In this document: positions 12,801-24,986 of the stretch, piece after piece
Position numbering within the stretch: the first letter of the stretch is position 1
Layout: every line of letters starts with the position of its first letter
DNA from: Brachionus rotundiformis
Lineage: Eukaryota > Rotifera > Eurotatoria > Ploima > Brachionidae
Length of the DNA: 64,000 nucleotides
Direction of reading: 5' to 3'
Assembly (NCBI GenBank): GCA_016802295.1
Contig: JAESIW010000180.1
Location: 3,579,975-3,643,974, forward strand
Notes under the pieces: generated by a model
Database searches by the model: none
What the model saw: the letters and a program-made list of their open reading frames with translations, nothing else
What the model was told of the DNA's origin: nothing
Made by a program: the position numbers and the translations under genes

Positions 12801-13895
12801 AAAGATGGTTGAAGAAATTTAATTTTATCATTAATTAATTTACAATTTTTTCTTATATTTATGAAAATGTTACCTTAACAATTTTTTTGATACTTATAAA
12901 TCAAATATATACTGTTTTTAGTTCCGAGGAAAATCTACTTTTCAAATGATTAGATTAACCGAAATTCGAACAAGGTGCATCTATCTATCTGGTTATGTAT
13001 TAAGTATATGAATAGCGTCAAATGTCCCGAAGAACGATTAAAATATCAGAAAGAGCTGCAAGTATTTGCGAAAATATTTTAAAAAAACAATTTATTACTT
13101 AAGTTTATATATTAAATTATATTTGGAGCTTATGTTTCGAGTATCGTTTCGAGTCTAAGTGCTGTTGAAATCAATAGCTATCCAATTTTATTATTGAAAG
13201 ACACATTTCTCAATTTTTAATCTGCGCTTGTTTTAACAACAATATAAAAATTCGAATAAAATTTTATAAGAAAATTTTATCTGATCATTTGTCATATTTA
13301 TTTGGGAAAAATTATTGAAATCAAATAACTCTGAAATAGAGAAACATGACAATTTAGAGATATGAATTCAGTTCTAGTTTAAATAGCTTTTATTTTAGAT
13401 ACATTGTATTTTAATATCATAATTTTAATTGATTTTGATTTAATTAAAAATATATTTTAATAAAAAAAAAGCTTTTTCAACAATTTCTTGTTAACAAATA
13501 ATTTACGATTCATTAATAGCAAAATATGCTTAATTGAATTAAAAATTTGCTGATAATTCGTGTACAAAATTTAATTTCAAGAAATAAAAGATGCATAAAA
13601 TAAATTTGAACTGCATTATGAGACTTATTTTTAAATGACTCAACTGTCTGGCTAACAAAAAGTAACAACCTTAAATTATTAGAAATTATTGAAAAAAAAA
13701 TTAAATTTGTATCTTCTTGTTTGAATAATTTGATATTAAAATTATTTTGAAAAATCTATATCAATAAAATCAATTGAGAGAATTTTTAAAATGAAATTTG
13801 AGAAAATCTTTATTTTTATGATATTTATTAAATTTTTTAAAATAACTAAAACAAAATTTGACTTGTTTTGTATCTAATTCAATTGACTAGAGTGC
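6840..13895. other. 7-kb gene-poor region
   Basis: Very AT-rich DNA, densely stopped in all frames. A short hairpin (ATCCCT-GAGTG-AGGGAT) lies near 10048. Two exon-like islands were seen: 12954-13062 (+), given separately, and a short stretch around 9228-9240 (+) where TTTTTCAG is followed 11 nt later by a consensus donor GTGAGTAA. Neither can be tied to a gene. The region may include regulatory DNA of the GPCR gene, or untranslated sequence and introns of genes with tiny exons. Confidence 0.45.
12954..13062 (+). other. isolated exon-like open frame
   Basis: In an otherwise stop-dense region this frame stays open for about 42 codons. It has balanced codons and reads like protein (KCPEERLKYQKELQ), ending at a possible splice donor CAA|GTATTT at 13062. 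No partner exon or family was recognised. It may be a chance open frame, an orphan exon or a gene remnant. Confidence 0.2.
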
Positions 13896-16800
13896 TCATT
13901 CTTTATCGTTATTGTCATTTTTCTAAAAAGAAAAGGCATTAATTGAGAAAATAATTTTTTTGAGTAAATTTCTTTACATTTGAAGATATTAATTTTTGGT
14001 AAATAGAATACTGTTTTGGCATTTCAGTGTGATCAGTGAATATAAATTGAGATGAATAATTTGTCATTTCGCGTTGTATAATTCTGGTTGAACTTTCGCA
14101 CAGCTGATTAAATTTCTCATTTGCTTTAATATTTGAATGGTCAAGAAAATCTAAATTTATTTTGTAAATTGAACATGGTGGCTTTGATGCATTTTGGATC
14201 TGCTTAGTCGGATATGAAAATAATGAATTAGGATGCATTGAATTAATGTATCCGAAGGAATTGTTATTTTCTTTGTTGAAAAAATAGAAATCAATTTTTA
14301 GAATTATTTTATATTTTATCAATTACCTTGTTGAGTTGGAGAAGGTGGCGGACTGTTTTCATCTGAGCCCGAGTTTCTATCATAAGAGCAATTCATAGTT
14401 GGCATATTGATTATAAATGGGTGTATTTGACGATCAAAAATAGACAAGTCATTTACTGGAAAATTTTCGTGATCGGCAGAAAAAAAAATGTCCCTCTGAA
14501 TAAAATTAAAATTTAATTTTTTATATTTTTTCATTTAAAAAAAATAATTTTTTTCAATCAAATTTAGAATGTATCAATATAATAAATTGATTATTTTAAT
14601 ATGTTTTTTTTAATCTAAAAGTAGTATACTCTCAAATCAAGTTTCTGTTCATTCTTATCTTTAAATAGATTCAAATTATATTGTCTATCAGACAGGAAAC
14701 ACTTATTTTATCTTAATTTAACTGAAAAACTAGATACTTATTAAATTAAAACCGATTTTATGAAAAAAAATTGAGCAATTGGGGAAATTTTAATTTTTTT
14801 TCTAAAGAATGCAAAAGTTATTAAAATACCTTGCTAGCAATTAATTTTATATTTGACATTGTGATGCTGGTTACAAGATTTCCATTAACTAAAAGTCTAA
14901 TTTCAATGCATTGACTTGCAAAGCCAATTACATAAGGAAAGACGCATAAAACGCTAAAAGGCTCCGAATTCCACTGAAATTTAAAATTGGAAATTTTCTG
15001 ACTTGTACCCAAATTTGGAGAATTTGAATAATTTTGATCTAATTTTATGAATTCTGAAGCATCTAAATTTAAAAATAATGATTCTATAAAATTTTAAATT
15101 ATAAAAAAATTTACAATTATAAGTGACTAGCACTTCTGGCTCTCTATTATCATATAAATCAACAATCGATCTTATTGTAGAGAGTTGATTTAAATTTAGT
15201 AATTTTAATAACTCTCCGGAATTAGCGCTTAGTAGTTCACATCGGTTTTTATACCCAACCAAAACGTAATAATCATCTTTAAATGTTTCTATTAAGTTAA
15301 TGAAGCTTGGCACATCTAAGCAACTTATTTCTCTTTTAATTTGGAATAGTTTCATCAAATCACTGTTTACAGTTTCATTATTTTGAAAGTTTTGGAACGA
15401 TGATGAAAATGGTATATTTTGTTTGGAAGTTGAATTAGTGCACTTGGTGCATAAATTATTCAATTTTTGTCTATAGCTGGTAATTATTATCTTTTTTCCA
15501 CACGCAGCTGCTATCTTAAGCTCATTGTCATTTGAAAGTTGCTTGCTAATAGCATACAAATGACACCCGTTTATGAAGTCAAGTTTATTTTCCTTGCAAT
15601 GAAGCTTGTTTTTTGCCAAAGATTCATCCAAACTACTATCACTGAGAATTTTGGAAAAATCACTTAGTCTAAAAACACACAATCGCCCTTTTATATCACA
15701 CAAAATCATTATACCATACAAATCAGCAATGTCAATTTGTTTTAGTTGTACTGTTTTGTCAAAAATTTGCTTAATTTCCCAAGGAATAGCTTCATCTATA
15801 ACATATACACCAGTATAAGTTCCGACTACAAGACAATTGTTCCAACTATCACTACACATTATGGAATGTTCGAATGACTGGAGAAATAACTTAGGCTCCC
15901 AGAGCTGCAATAAAAAAGTTTAATGTAAAATTTTGAACATTTTTAGCTACAAACTTCTTTTTTGACGGCTCCTGTGGTCAGCTGGCTGGTCGGAGCATCT
16001 CCTTTGATTATTGTCTTCAGTTTTAAATTCTGAAAAATTGTTAATTAATTATTTTTTTTTAATTAAATAATTTACCTGGCCTATTCGCAAAAATTCAGCT
16101 TTTCTATATTCATCTTTTTTTTTACTACTAGTCGAACCATCGTTAATAGGCTCTCCAATACTTAGCGAAATAGATGAGATTTTGCCCTAAAATTCAGAAA
16201 ATATTTTGACTAATTTTCAAAAAATTTAATTTATAACAAAATACTTTGGCATCATAAGTTGAAAACAGACTTGTTAGTATTGCTTCTATGGTTCGTTTGC
16301 GACGTTTACCAAAAACTGAATTATTAAAAGCAGACTTTTCACCATTTATTACTGGAAAAAATCATTCTTAAAATTCAATCCAATCTTGAATATAAAATTT
16401 TACATTTTACTAGAAGGAATTCTCTAAATTCCTTATGGTTGGTAAATATTGCTGGACAAGGAAGAGACGGGCCAAATGGAGGAACAGACTGTTCGCTAAA
16501 TATTTTCAATCTTTTTTAAAATAAATTATTAATTTAGTTACGGTTAAAAGGCATTAATCAAATACCTATATGAGTTTTCTTTTTTATTATACGTAACCAG
16601 AGCAAAAATATGCTGAAATTGTGATCGAGCACTCGACGGAGTAAAATCTGGCTCTTCATCATCATTAATATCCTGAAATACAATAGTCACTATATCATTT
16701 CCAATGTGTCTTTTTCTTTCAAGCTTCAAAAAAAAATTCAATATAAGTTCACAAATTTCAGCAAGTGTTTGTACTTGTTGTTTAGAATCTTTGTTGTAAG

Positions 16801-19800
16801 GGAGCAAAGTGGACACATGGTACATAATTTCATGGCCTTCATATATTGTATAATATGAATATTCGCCAGTTGTATCAGCTTTTTAAGTTTCAAATAATCA
16901 ATAATCAATAAATTTTCTTTTAATGTAAAAATTAAGTATTTCAAGTTTTTTATTCTAAGTTAAAAAAAAAGTTAGAAAAATATGTTCTCAATTACATAAA
17001 TTTTCAGAATTTAATTTAATTTCATGTAAAAATAATTGGGATTTAATTGTTATTCTTAAAGCCTGAAAAGTTGATGAAAAAATTTAAAAAACCAAAAGTT
17101 GTCATGGTAAATGGCTCAACGAAATCCATATAATAAACATTTAAAGGTTTTCATTTGTATTGTGTCGTGTAAATTCTCCTAGCTATAGGAATAGAGTGCG
17201 CCTTTAAATTTAGCAAAAGTGTCTAATCTTCAAGTAATTAAAAAGAGCGCTAATGTTTACCTGTTGTTATTATTCTTGTTTTTAGCTATTTAAATACTCA
17301 GCCCTTTTAATAAAATAATGTTATACATTTGCTGTTTTCCATTTTAAAAATTTCTATGGATTTTCAAACAAATACTAAAACAGAATTTATTTTTAATTTT
17401 CCTCATTTGTTAAATCAAAAAATTAGAAAAAATTAACAAAAGAAAGTTATAAGTTTCGATTCCAGCTAATAAAATTTTCCTCGTTAATTTTTTTATTTTT
17501 TTTTATTGTAGCAACAAGCAAAACCAAATTAATGATTTGGAAAAAAAATCAATTTTAGCTTTTTCTTTATTCATAAGTTTTTAGCTAGCAGAATTTCTTA
17601 ATTTTAAATTAAGTATAATCGTCCCTGATTAATTTAGATTGAAAAAAAGTCATAATTCTCAAATCAAATATCTATTATGGCAACACAAATCGGCCAATCT
17701 GGCGGAATAACTAAATCTAACCTATCTAGCGCGGATAACACTTTAGCTTTTCCAAACTCAGACTATTTTAATAGACCCACTGCTCAGCAAACAAATTTCT
17801 ATTACCCTCAAAGTGCTCAAAATGCCAAAGAAAGTCTAGGTGGACAAATTGAAATGCCAAATGATTATTATCAAGATTTCAGATCTGATCCAAATCCTCC
17901 TCAATTTTCTCTTGATGCATATAAAAAATCCCCTGATCCATCAAATGATTTTAATAATCAACACAATTTTCAAGAATTTTCACAATCAAATAACAATGAT
18001 CTTAATATGTATTTAAAACGCGAACCAGAGCTAGAAACACCTAAGCAAGCATACAAAAAAGCATTGGATCAACAAATGGCTGACAAAGAGCTTTTAAAAT
18101 ATAACTCGGAAAAGTCAAGAATCAAAAATGAATTTGATTCAGTCAATTATTATCCATTTAGTAGAAGAAATGACAATTATAATGATGTAAACCAAATACC
18201 TGGTTATCAACCTTCATTTGCGAGTAACCCTTTAGAAGAACCACATCTAAGACTTAACAAAGACAATATTATCGAGAAGCCAAACTCACTGGTAGCTGAT
18301 TTACCCGCCTATGATCCAGTAAAACATAGAAATGGATATCACCAGGGATACAATTATGATCCGGTAAAAATTTAGTACTTCATTACCAAATATAAATAAA
18401 AACTTTAATAAAATCTTCGCAGACTTTCAAATATTTGCTTTTTAAAAATAATAACATAGAGAAATAATAATTTTTGTTTCTTAGTGGGGAAAGCCTGGTT
18501 CTGGAGCACCATTAATTGACTCAAATGGTCGTAAGTTTACCAAATACACCGGACAAGTATGGTACGATACATTGGGCCTTACTTTTGATGATAGAGCTAA
18601 GTTTTATGCGGACAAAAATCGACCACTTACTTTAGAAGAACAAAAGAGTGAAGTGGAAGCTGAACGAAGCAGGAAAAAAATGGAAGAAGCTAATTATAAA
18701 GGAAGAACTGGAGATTTGGCGACATGGATAACTGATTTGGAAAATAAAAGAGTTAATAAAATAATAAACTATGGCGCTCACTTGAACCACACTAATGTAA
18801 CTAGAGAAAAAATTAATCTAGAATATGCTCGAAAAGCTAATATTAATATTGGTACTAAAGTTTACCATGATGAGTTAGGCGCCCAATTGGAAGAACGAAA
18901 TCGAATGAATAAACTTTACAAATTAAAGGATGATGTTGCGGGCATCGAACATACAAGAAAATGGGAAGATTGGGTAAATTTAAACAAAGCATTAAATTTT
19001 TTCAAAACTTAATTTGCTATTTGTTAAGTGGGGACGACCAGGTGGTGGTGCACCGAATCCAGACATCAGACGAAAAGATCTAAAAGAAACTCTTGAATCT
19101 CCAAGAGAAAGCAAAAATTTGTTTGAAGGAAATAGTCTACCTGTTGGTCCTTCGCATCTCAAGGCCAATAATGACCAATACTTATATGCAAAAGGAACTG
19201 TACGGAGCAATCATAGAAATTATTACGATAATGTTCAGCCTATGAGAATGTAAAAACAGTTATAGCCTTTTTTTTTTAAAAAAGTTTTTTAATAGGAATT
19301 TTTATCTATTCCTATATTGGATCACTTTATTCATGAATAAATCAAAATATTTTTTTAAATGTAAGCTTACAAGTTGTATCAAGTCCACCACGATATCTTT
19401 TCCAACTCTTTAAGCGAATTTTGTCACCGATTAGATTAACAAAATTTTCAAATTCGGTACTTCCAAGCTCTGAAATTAAAATAAAAATAAATTTTAGTAA
19501 ATTGGAAAATTTTAAGTTTTACCATTTGACAACATTTCGTCATCGGTTAATTGTCCATGTTTAGCATAAACTACACCAAATTTGAAATTAATCGAACCTT
19601 CTTGCTCTTCTAAAACCAAAAGTTCTTTTTGTAATTGCGGGTCAATGATTTCTTTGAGTCTATCGGTTTCGATTTGAAAATGACTAAGTATTTGTTTAGC
19701 AGTTATCTGTTTATTGTGATAAAATGGCAGAGTTAACTTTTGAGACCCCTTTTGTATTGAAATGTCTATAAAAAATTTTCCTAATATCTATAATACACAC

Positions 19801-21214
19801 TTGTTTTGTCCAAAGAATGGCTTTATACTGAGGTATATGACGATCATTTGCATCAGTAATTACAACTGATAAAATATTCAAATTCTTATTTCTGTCTTCA
19901 ACCATATAATTTTGATGAACTAGAAGAAAAAATTAAATTGCGTCTAGTGCTAACTAATCTAGTACGGTTTTAATTTATCTATTGATATGAAATGTTTTGA
20001 AATAAACACCTTTTATATTTAGGAAATAATTTTCGTTATATTTGGTTAATATTTCTTTGATTTAACAGTAAAAGAAAAAATTCTAGAATAATGAAATTAT
20101 TTTGATAATAAAAATTTATTATTGTCAAAATTAATAATGGAATTTAACAAATTAAAATTTGTTAAAAATCTAAAACTTAAGAGCTATAAATAATTCACTC
20201 AATCAGATAGAACTGACTAGAAAATTTTTATATATTCTTTGATAATTCTTCATTTAAAGTATATCTCTGTTACGGTAATTGTAATTGTATTTACAGAAAC
20301 ATTATCCGTCTTAATAAACCAAATCCGTAATTCTACTACAAAAGCAATAAGTCTAGCCCATAATTAAAATATATTAAATTTATTAACATGATAAATCCTA
20401 TTATACTTTTTAATATTCTAAAATAAATTTTTTTTCAAATAAAATGTAAATTTAAATTAAAATGCTTTTAAATAGCTTAATCAAAATTAGATGATGTTTA
20501 AAAAAAATGGTAAATTTAATTTACCTCTGCCGAGAAAATACTTAAAATACCATCTTGTTTGACTTTCGGGATTTTCCAAATGAATCGTATTGCTTGTATT
20601 CAAATACTAAAAATAATATCATTAGTTTATTTTAATTTTTTCTTCCAAAAACTACCTCTCTGCTGTCACCACTTTCGATTCGAAATTTTCCAATATTTTG
20701 TATAATGCCCTCTCGGTCCAATGTAAACAACTTTTCAATTTAAACATTAAATTAAGCTGAACTAATTGAAAAAAATTATTTACCAGTTCCATAGATCCAT
20801 AATTCTTGCGGCTAAAGTTTGTTCGTCTAAGCAATTGATCTTGAAGCGACGAGCTAAATAAAATATTTAATTATTAAACATTTTTTTAATTTTTAGCAAC
20901 CTTCTATTATTGGAAAAGCAGTTTAAATTTTCATCTTTTTTTTTATTATTTAGCAAATCAGGCAGATCATTTAAGTCCTCTTGAGATTTATGATCAAATT
21001 GACAAAATTTTTCTAAATGGGCAGTCAAAGTTTCACCTGAATAGGTCTTAGAGCGACGACGGGTTGTGGAAAAAAATGGTGGAGCTTTTAAATGAATCGA
21101 ATCAAAGTCAATGTCTTCAAATAGATTAGCATCTTGAAGGGACACTTCTAATTTGGCTTGATCTGAGTCGTTCGACTTTGATTCTTGTATATCTATTTTT
21201 TCGCTCTCTGACAT
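13896..21214 (-). CDS. GARNL3: Rap/Ran-GAP domain-like protein 3 (RapGAP + CNH domains)
   Basis: Predicted GTPase-activating protein for Rap-type GTPases with a C-terminal citron-homology (CNH) beta-propeller. Eighteen exons on the minus strand join without a frame break to 1052 residues (human about 1013): 21214-20901, 20853-20784, 20730-20656, 20606-20525, 19919-19801, 19748-19523, 19469-19371, 16878-16775, 16723-16566, 16510-16404, 16351-16245, 16186-16076, 16029-15955, 15904-15115, 15062-14830, 14495-14327, 14270-13978 and 13922-13896. Family landmarks: [52 protein letters not shown] and [15 protein letters not shown]. The RapGAP catalytic-Asn helix is [19 protein letters not shown] starts at [10 protein letters not shown] and includes CRENKL-like [18 protein letters not shown] and [11 protein letters not shown]. 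Most introns are 45-55 bp. Exceptions are 19372-side intron 7 (16879-19370), which contains a whole gene on the other strand, and intron 4 (605 bp). The last splice (to a 9-codon exon) is inferred; otherwise the frame stops at 13939. The start at 21214 is the first ATG of exon 1; an additional upstream exon is possible. Confidence 0.93.
17677..19253 (+). CDS. CSPP1-like protein with two WGxPGxGAP motifs, nested in GARNL3 intron
   Basis: A complete three-exon gene on the plus strand inside a GARNL3 intron: exons 17677-18363, 18485-18973 and 19029-19253, both introns phase 0, total 466 residues. The N-terminal part is polar, rich in Asn/Gln/Tyr/Pro and probably disordered. Around residues 132-170 the sequence [14 protein letters not shown] followed by a charged helix resembles the segment of centrosome/spindle-pole protein CSPP1 that precedes its WGKGGGGAPLRD motif. 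Here the motif occurs twice: WGKPGSGAP opens exon 2 (residue 230) and WGRPGGGAP opens exon 3 (residue 393). Exon 2 is otherwise a Lys/Glu-rich helical region. A role at centrioles, cilia or microtubules is inferred from the motif only. The full CSPP1 architecture (over 1,000 residues) is absent, so orthology is not claimed. Confidence 0.8.
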
Positions 21215-24200
21215 TATCTCTTATTTGCCAATGGCATATTTATTCTTGCTTGAAAAAGGCATTTTAGATGCCAAATAATCTTTGTTAATTGAAAAAAAAT
21301 GAAAATTACACTTGAGATTATAAATATAATTTATAATATCTTAATATGGAGTTTAATGAATATCAGGTACCAAATATCGATTTAGATTACACAATAATTT
21401 TTCATTAAATTTTAAGCTCTTGTGCTTTTAGAAAATTTTATGCTTATAGAAGAGGAAAATTAAAATTTAATTTGATATTTTTTCCTTAAATAATACATAT
21501 CTCTCATTTAAATTTGAGTAAAGCAAATTCTTTTTATAAACGTTTAACAAGGTGCTCGAAATTAGGAAAATTATGATCAGATGGTTATTCTGGTATGAGA
21601 AATTACCTAATTTTCTTCTAGAATACTTTTGCACGAAGAGTTAGAGGTAAGTTATACCGAAATAATTTCAAAAATCTTAGATACCTTGAATGTATAAATT
21701 TAAAACTCTTCCCATAAAGTAGTTTCAATTTTTCGCTTCCTCTAAATAAAAGATTGGATTAAAAATTTATGTGTCGGCAATTAATATGACAATTTTTATT
21801 ATAAATCAAAAATCTGTTTCAGATATTTTTAGATCAAGTGTCTTTTAGAGTTTAAATCATTTATGCCATTCTATTTGCTTTTCTCTAAATTATATCTGAC
21901 AAAAAACTTGAAAAAGGCTGCTTAGGTTTTAATTTTTATTATTTATAATATCGATTACTCAGCAATATTTTAAATTACAGATAAAAAACATATCTTTATG
22001 AGAATCTTTAAACTAAAAAGAATTTTATTGCTCAAATGCAATTTAATATTTTATTAGATACTTTAGACCCCTATTAAAGTTAGAGATTTTAAGATTTTTA
22101 CTAAAGCTGCATAAAAAATGAAAACTGATGAGAAAAAGAAACTTTTATGTTTGCATTTTTGTTAAATTTTATTTAATAAAAAATATTTGCCAAAAACCTA
22201 TTAATGAAAAAGTAATCACGGAATGACTTTTTTAATTAATATTAGGAACTTATCTCTCATATTTAAGCTATTGGCTACTTTAAAAAAAAAGTGTCAAATA
22301 TAAAAATTAGCTGTCTAATTTAGATTAAACGAAAATATTACCACACATAAAAGTTAAACTTATATTTAAAAATTGTAATTTTTTATGCTCACTAGTGATC
22401 TTATGTCATAAGAATTTATTTTTCAGATTTTCAGAATCATATCAAATATTGATTTTAAATGATTGCATACCAAAATTAACAAGATCATGAATTAAACACA
22501 TAAATTTAAAATACTAAAAAACATGCTTCGCTTTATTTATTAATTAAATTTTAATTATCAGCTTGTGAATTTATTTTTTTAGCTGGATTTGAATTAACTA
22601 TGTTATAAACTTATTTTATTTCTAAAATAAAAGCTTAGATAAAATAAAAGTCTATTCGAACCAACAATTTCTAGGATTTTTTAGAAATCGACAAATAAAA
22701 AATTTGAATCAAACTGTTTTACTTAATTTATTTATTATTTTATTGCTTTCATATTTCTATAGAAAAGTATTTAAGATAATGTTTTAAAATGCTTGCTTTT
22801 CTTTAAATTGAAATTAATCAATCTGTTCTGTAAATTACAGAGACGTATGATAAAAGTAATTATTCCTCTGTTCATTTTATCTCGCCTCAAGTGTCGATTT
22901 AGAAAAAATATTATTCAAAACTAATAAAATTTTTGCTTTTTTTTAATGAAATTTCACTAATTGCTCCAGAAAATAAAAAAACATTCTTAAAAAAAGATAA
23001 TTAATTATTTAACAAACGTTTTAAATGTATACTCTCTTTTCAATAAGTTTGTTTTTTCCGAAATTTCTGATTGTATTATTTTCTAAAATTTTTTAAATAA
23101 TCCAAAAAATAACATACATTTAAAAAGTAGATTTAACATTTCAAGATTAAATCAGCCTAGAATTTAATTTCTTTAATTATAGAATATTAAGATACACAAT
23201 TTTTGAAGTCAAATAAGGCAAAAATGAGCTTAATTATTTATCCTCTCTGAATCCCTACATGAAGATTAAATTAAATTGTTTTTTTTTTCAAAATTCTTAA
23301 AGAATAAATCTTCTATTGTATTATGTTAACATTCACTTAAAATTGATTTCAAGCCTGATACTTCAAAATACAAGTCACTAAATTAGTATTATAAAAAAAT
23401 TGGGCAATAGTTTTTATAAAAAATTTTCATAAAAGATAATAATTCTTTTATTTACAATTAATAATCTAAAATATTTTGTGAAAAATTTATTCTTATTACC
23501 TAATTTTATTTTTATCAAAATAATTTCAACTAAAAATTGATCTGTCAAATGTTAAGTGTCAGTAAAACTAGCTGATAAATTTTAATCAATATATTCAAAT
23601 GAACAAGACCCACGATTTTCATTAAAAACTAAAACTCTACTTGGAATTCCGCCTATTAGTTTTTGTTAAAGTAGCATAAGGAAAATTTTCTCAATTATAA
23701 TAAATTCGCTTTATTAACTTAATTTATTGGGCTTTAATAAAAATCATAATCGACTTGTTTTTATTTCGAATCAATTTTGCAGTTTTCTTTTGAAAATTTA
23801 ACTTAAATGTAAAAAATTTAAACAAATAAGCACTCTCTTAAATAAACTTTCTTGATTTTTCATATTTAAAAAATAAATGTAAAAATTAAGGAAACATTAA
23901 GACTCTTATCTCATTACAGAAAAATTTAAAGCTTAATATTAAAAAGTTCCCTTTTATTAATCGTAACTAATAAATTAACCAAAATAGCCATTGCTAAATT
24001 GATTTTTTTGACTAAGTCATAAAACTTAAAAGTAAAAAGTAACATGATTTTTCAATGCTCCCAAAAATTGTATAACTTAAATCATTAATTTGAATAAAAG
24101 TTTTAAATTGTCACGTATCTAGTTTGAATAAATTATTGATTTTTTTCTTTAAAGAAGACTTAAATCGGAAACTTTCGATTATAATTTTAGGTATATTATT

Positions 24201-24264
24201 TAACCCTTTTATTTAACCAAATACATTAAATAAAATAATAAACATAAATATTTTTTTAACTTAC
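21215..24264. other. 3-kb gene-poor region (possible GARNL3 5' intron)
   Basis: AT-rich, with no coding exon recognised. It lies between the GARNL3 start and the orphan exon at 24265-24986 on the same strand. It may be an intron joining them, or GARNL3 promoter sequence. Confidence 0.4.
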
Positions 24265-24986
24265 CAAGTATTTATATTGCTCTTAAAATCGGTCTTATTT
24301 GAATTACATGTTTTACAATACTCAAATGTTGACTTATCAAATCTTTTTTCTTTGGTTGAAATTGAAAAAACTGCAGTTTTATCTTGTTTTTGCCGACTAT
24401 TTGGCGCCGATTTAAATCGTCGCATTGATTGCTTTTCATCAATTAGGCTACTTTTTCTTGAGCTTACAGTTGATTTTAATTTAAACGGTATTTTGCATGG
24501 TATTTGATTATCTGGAACCTGAAGATTATTTTTATTACTCGATTTAAACACTGATATGATATTTGATTTGGATAAAACTTGGACTTCTGGTGTCATGTTT
24601 TTGAGCAAAAATGGAAATTGTTTGACGCATTCATTTTCAACACTTAGTTGATTTATTGCCTCATTTGCACCCTTTTGGTCTTCAAATGACGAAAAATAAT
24701 TATCATATGAATTTGAACAGTTTTGTTGACTAGTGAGTGAATTTTGAGAGCGAGATAATAAATTTTCTGGATAAAGTGATTCATTATTTTTAAAAAAAAT
24801 GCTATCTTCAAAATCATCATTAGTTAAATCTGCTAATTTTGCATTTTTGGATGCGTTCCTCTGGACTTGGTATAAATCCGAGTTGCATAGAACAGTATCT
24901 GAGCTGCGTCGAAGCTTATTTCGTTTGATGTTGCTTTTCAAAAATAGATAAATCGACGAACTAAGTTCCATAGTATTTTCTATCAC
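24265..24986 (-). CDS. large orphan exon, unknown protein (possibly 5' exon of GARNL3)
   Basis: A 240-codon open frame begins with ATG at 24986 and runs into a consensus splice donor (TTG|GTAAGT at 24264), so it is an exon, not a complete gene. The product is polar, rich in Ser/Asn/Lys, with no recognised domain. It has a Ser/Arg patch (MRRFKSAPNSRQK) and a CxxC pair near the end (YCKTCNSNK). The donor leaves a phase-2 end. An acceptor inside the first codons of the GARNL3 exon (GTCAGAG|C at about 21207) would continue it in frame into GARNL3, with a ~3.06-kb intron. That link is only phase-compatible, not shown. It may instead belong to an unrelated gene. Confidence 0.5.

Noticed and set aside
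18992..19210. Minus-strand frame opposite the CSPP1-like exon 3
   Set aside because: Antisense shadow. The plus frame carries the WGRPGGGAP motif and proper splice sites.
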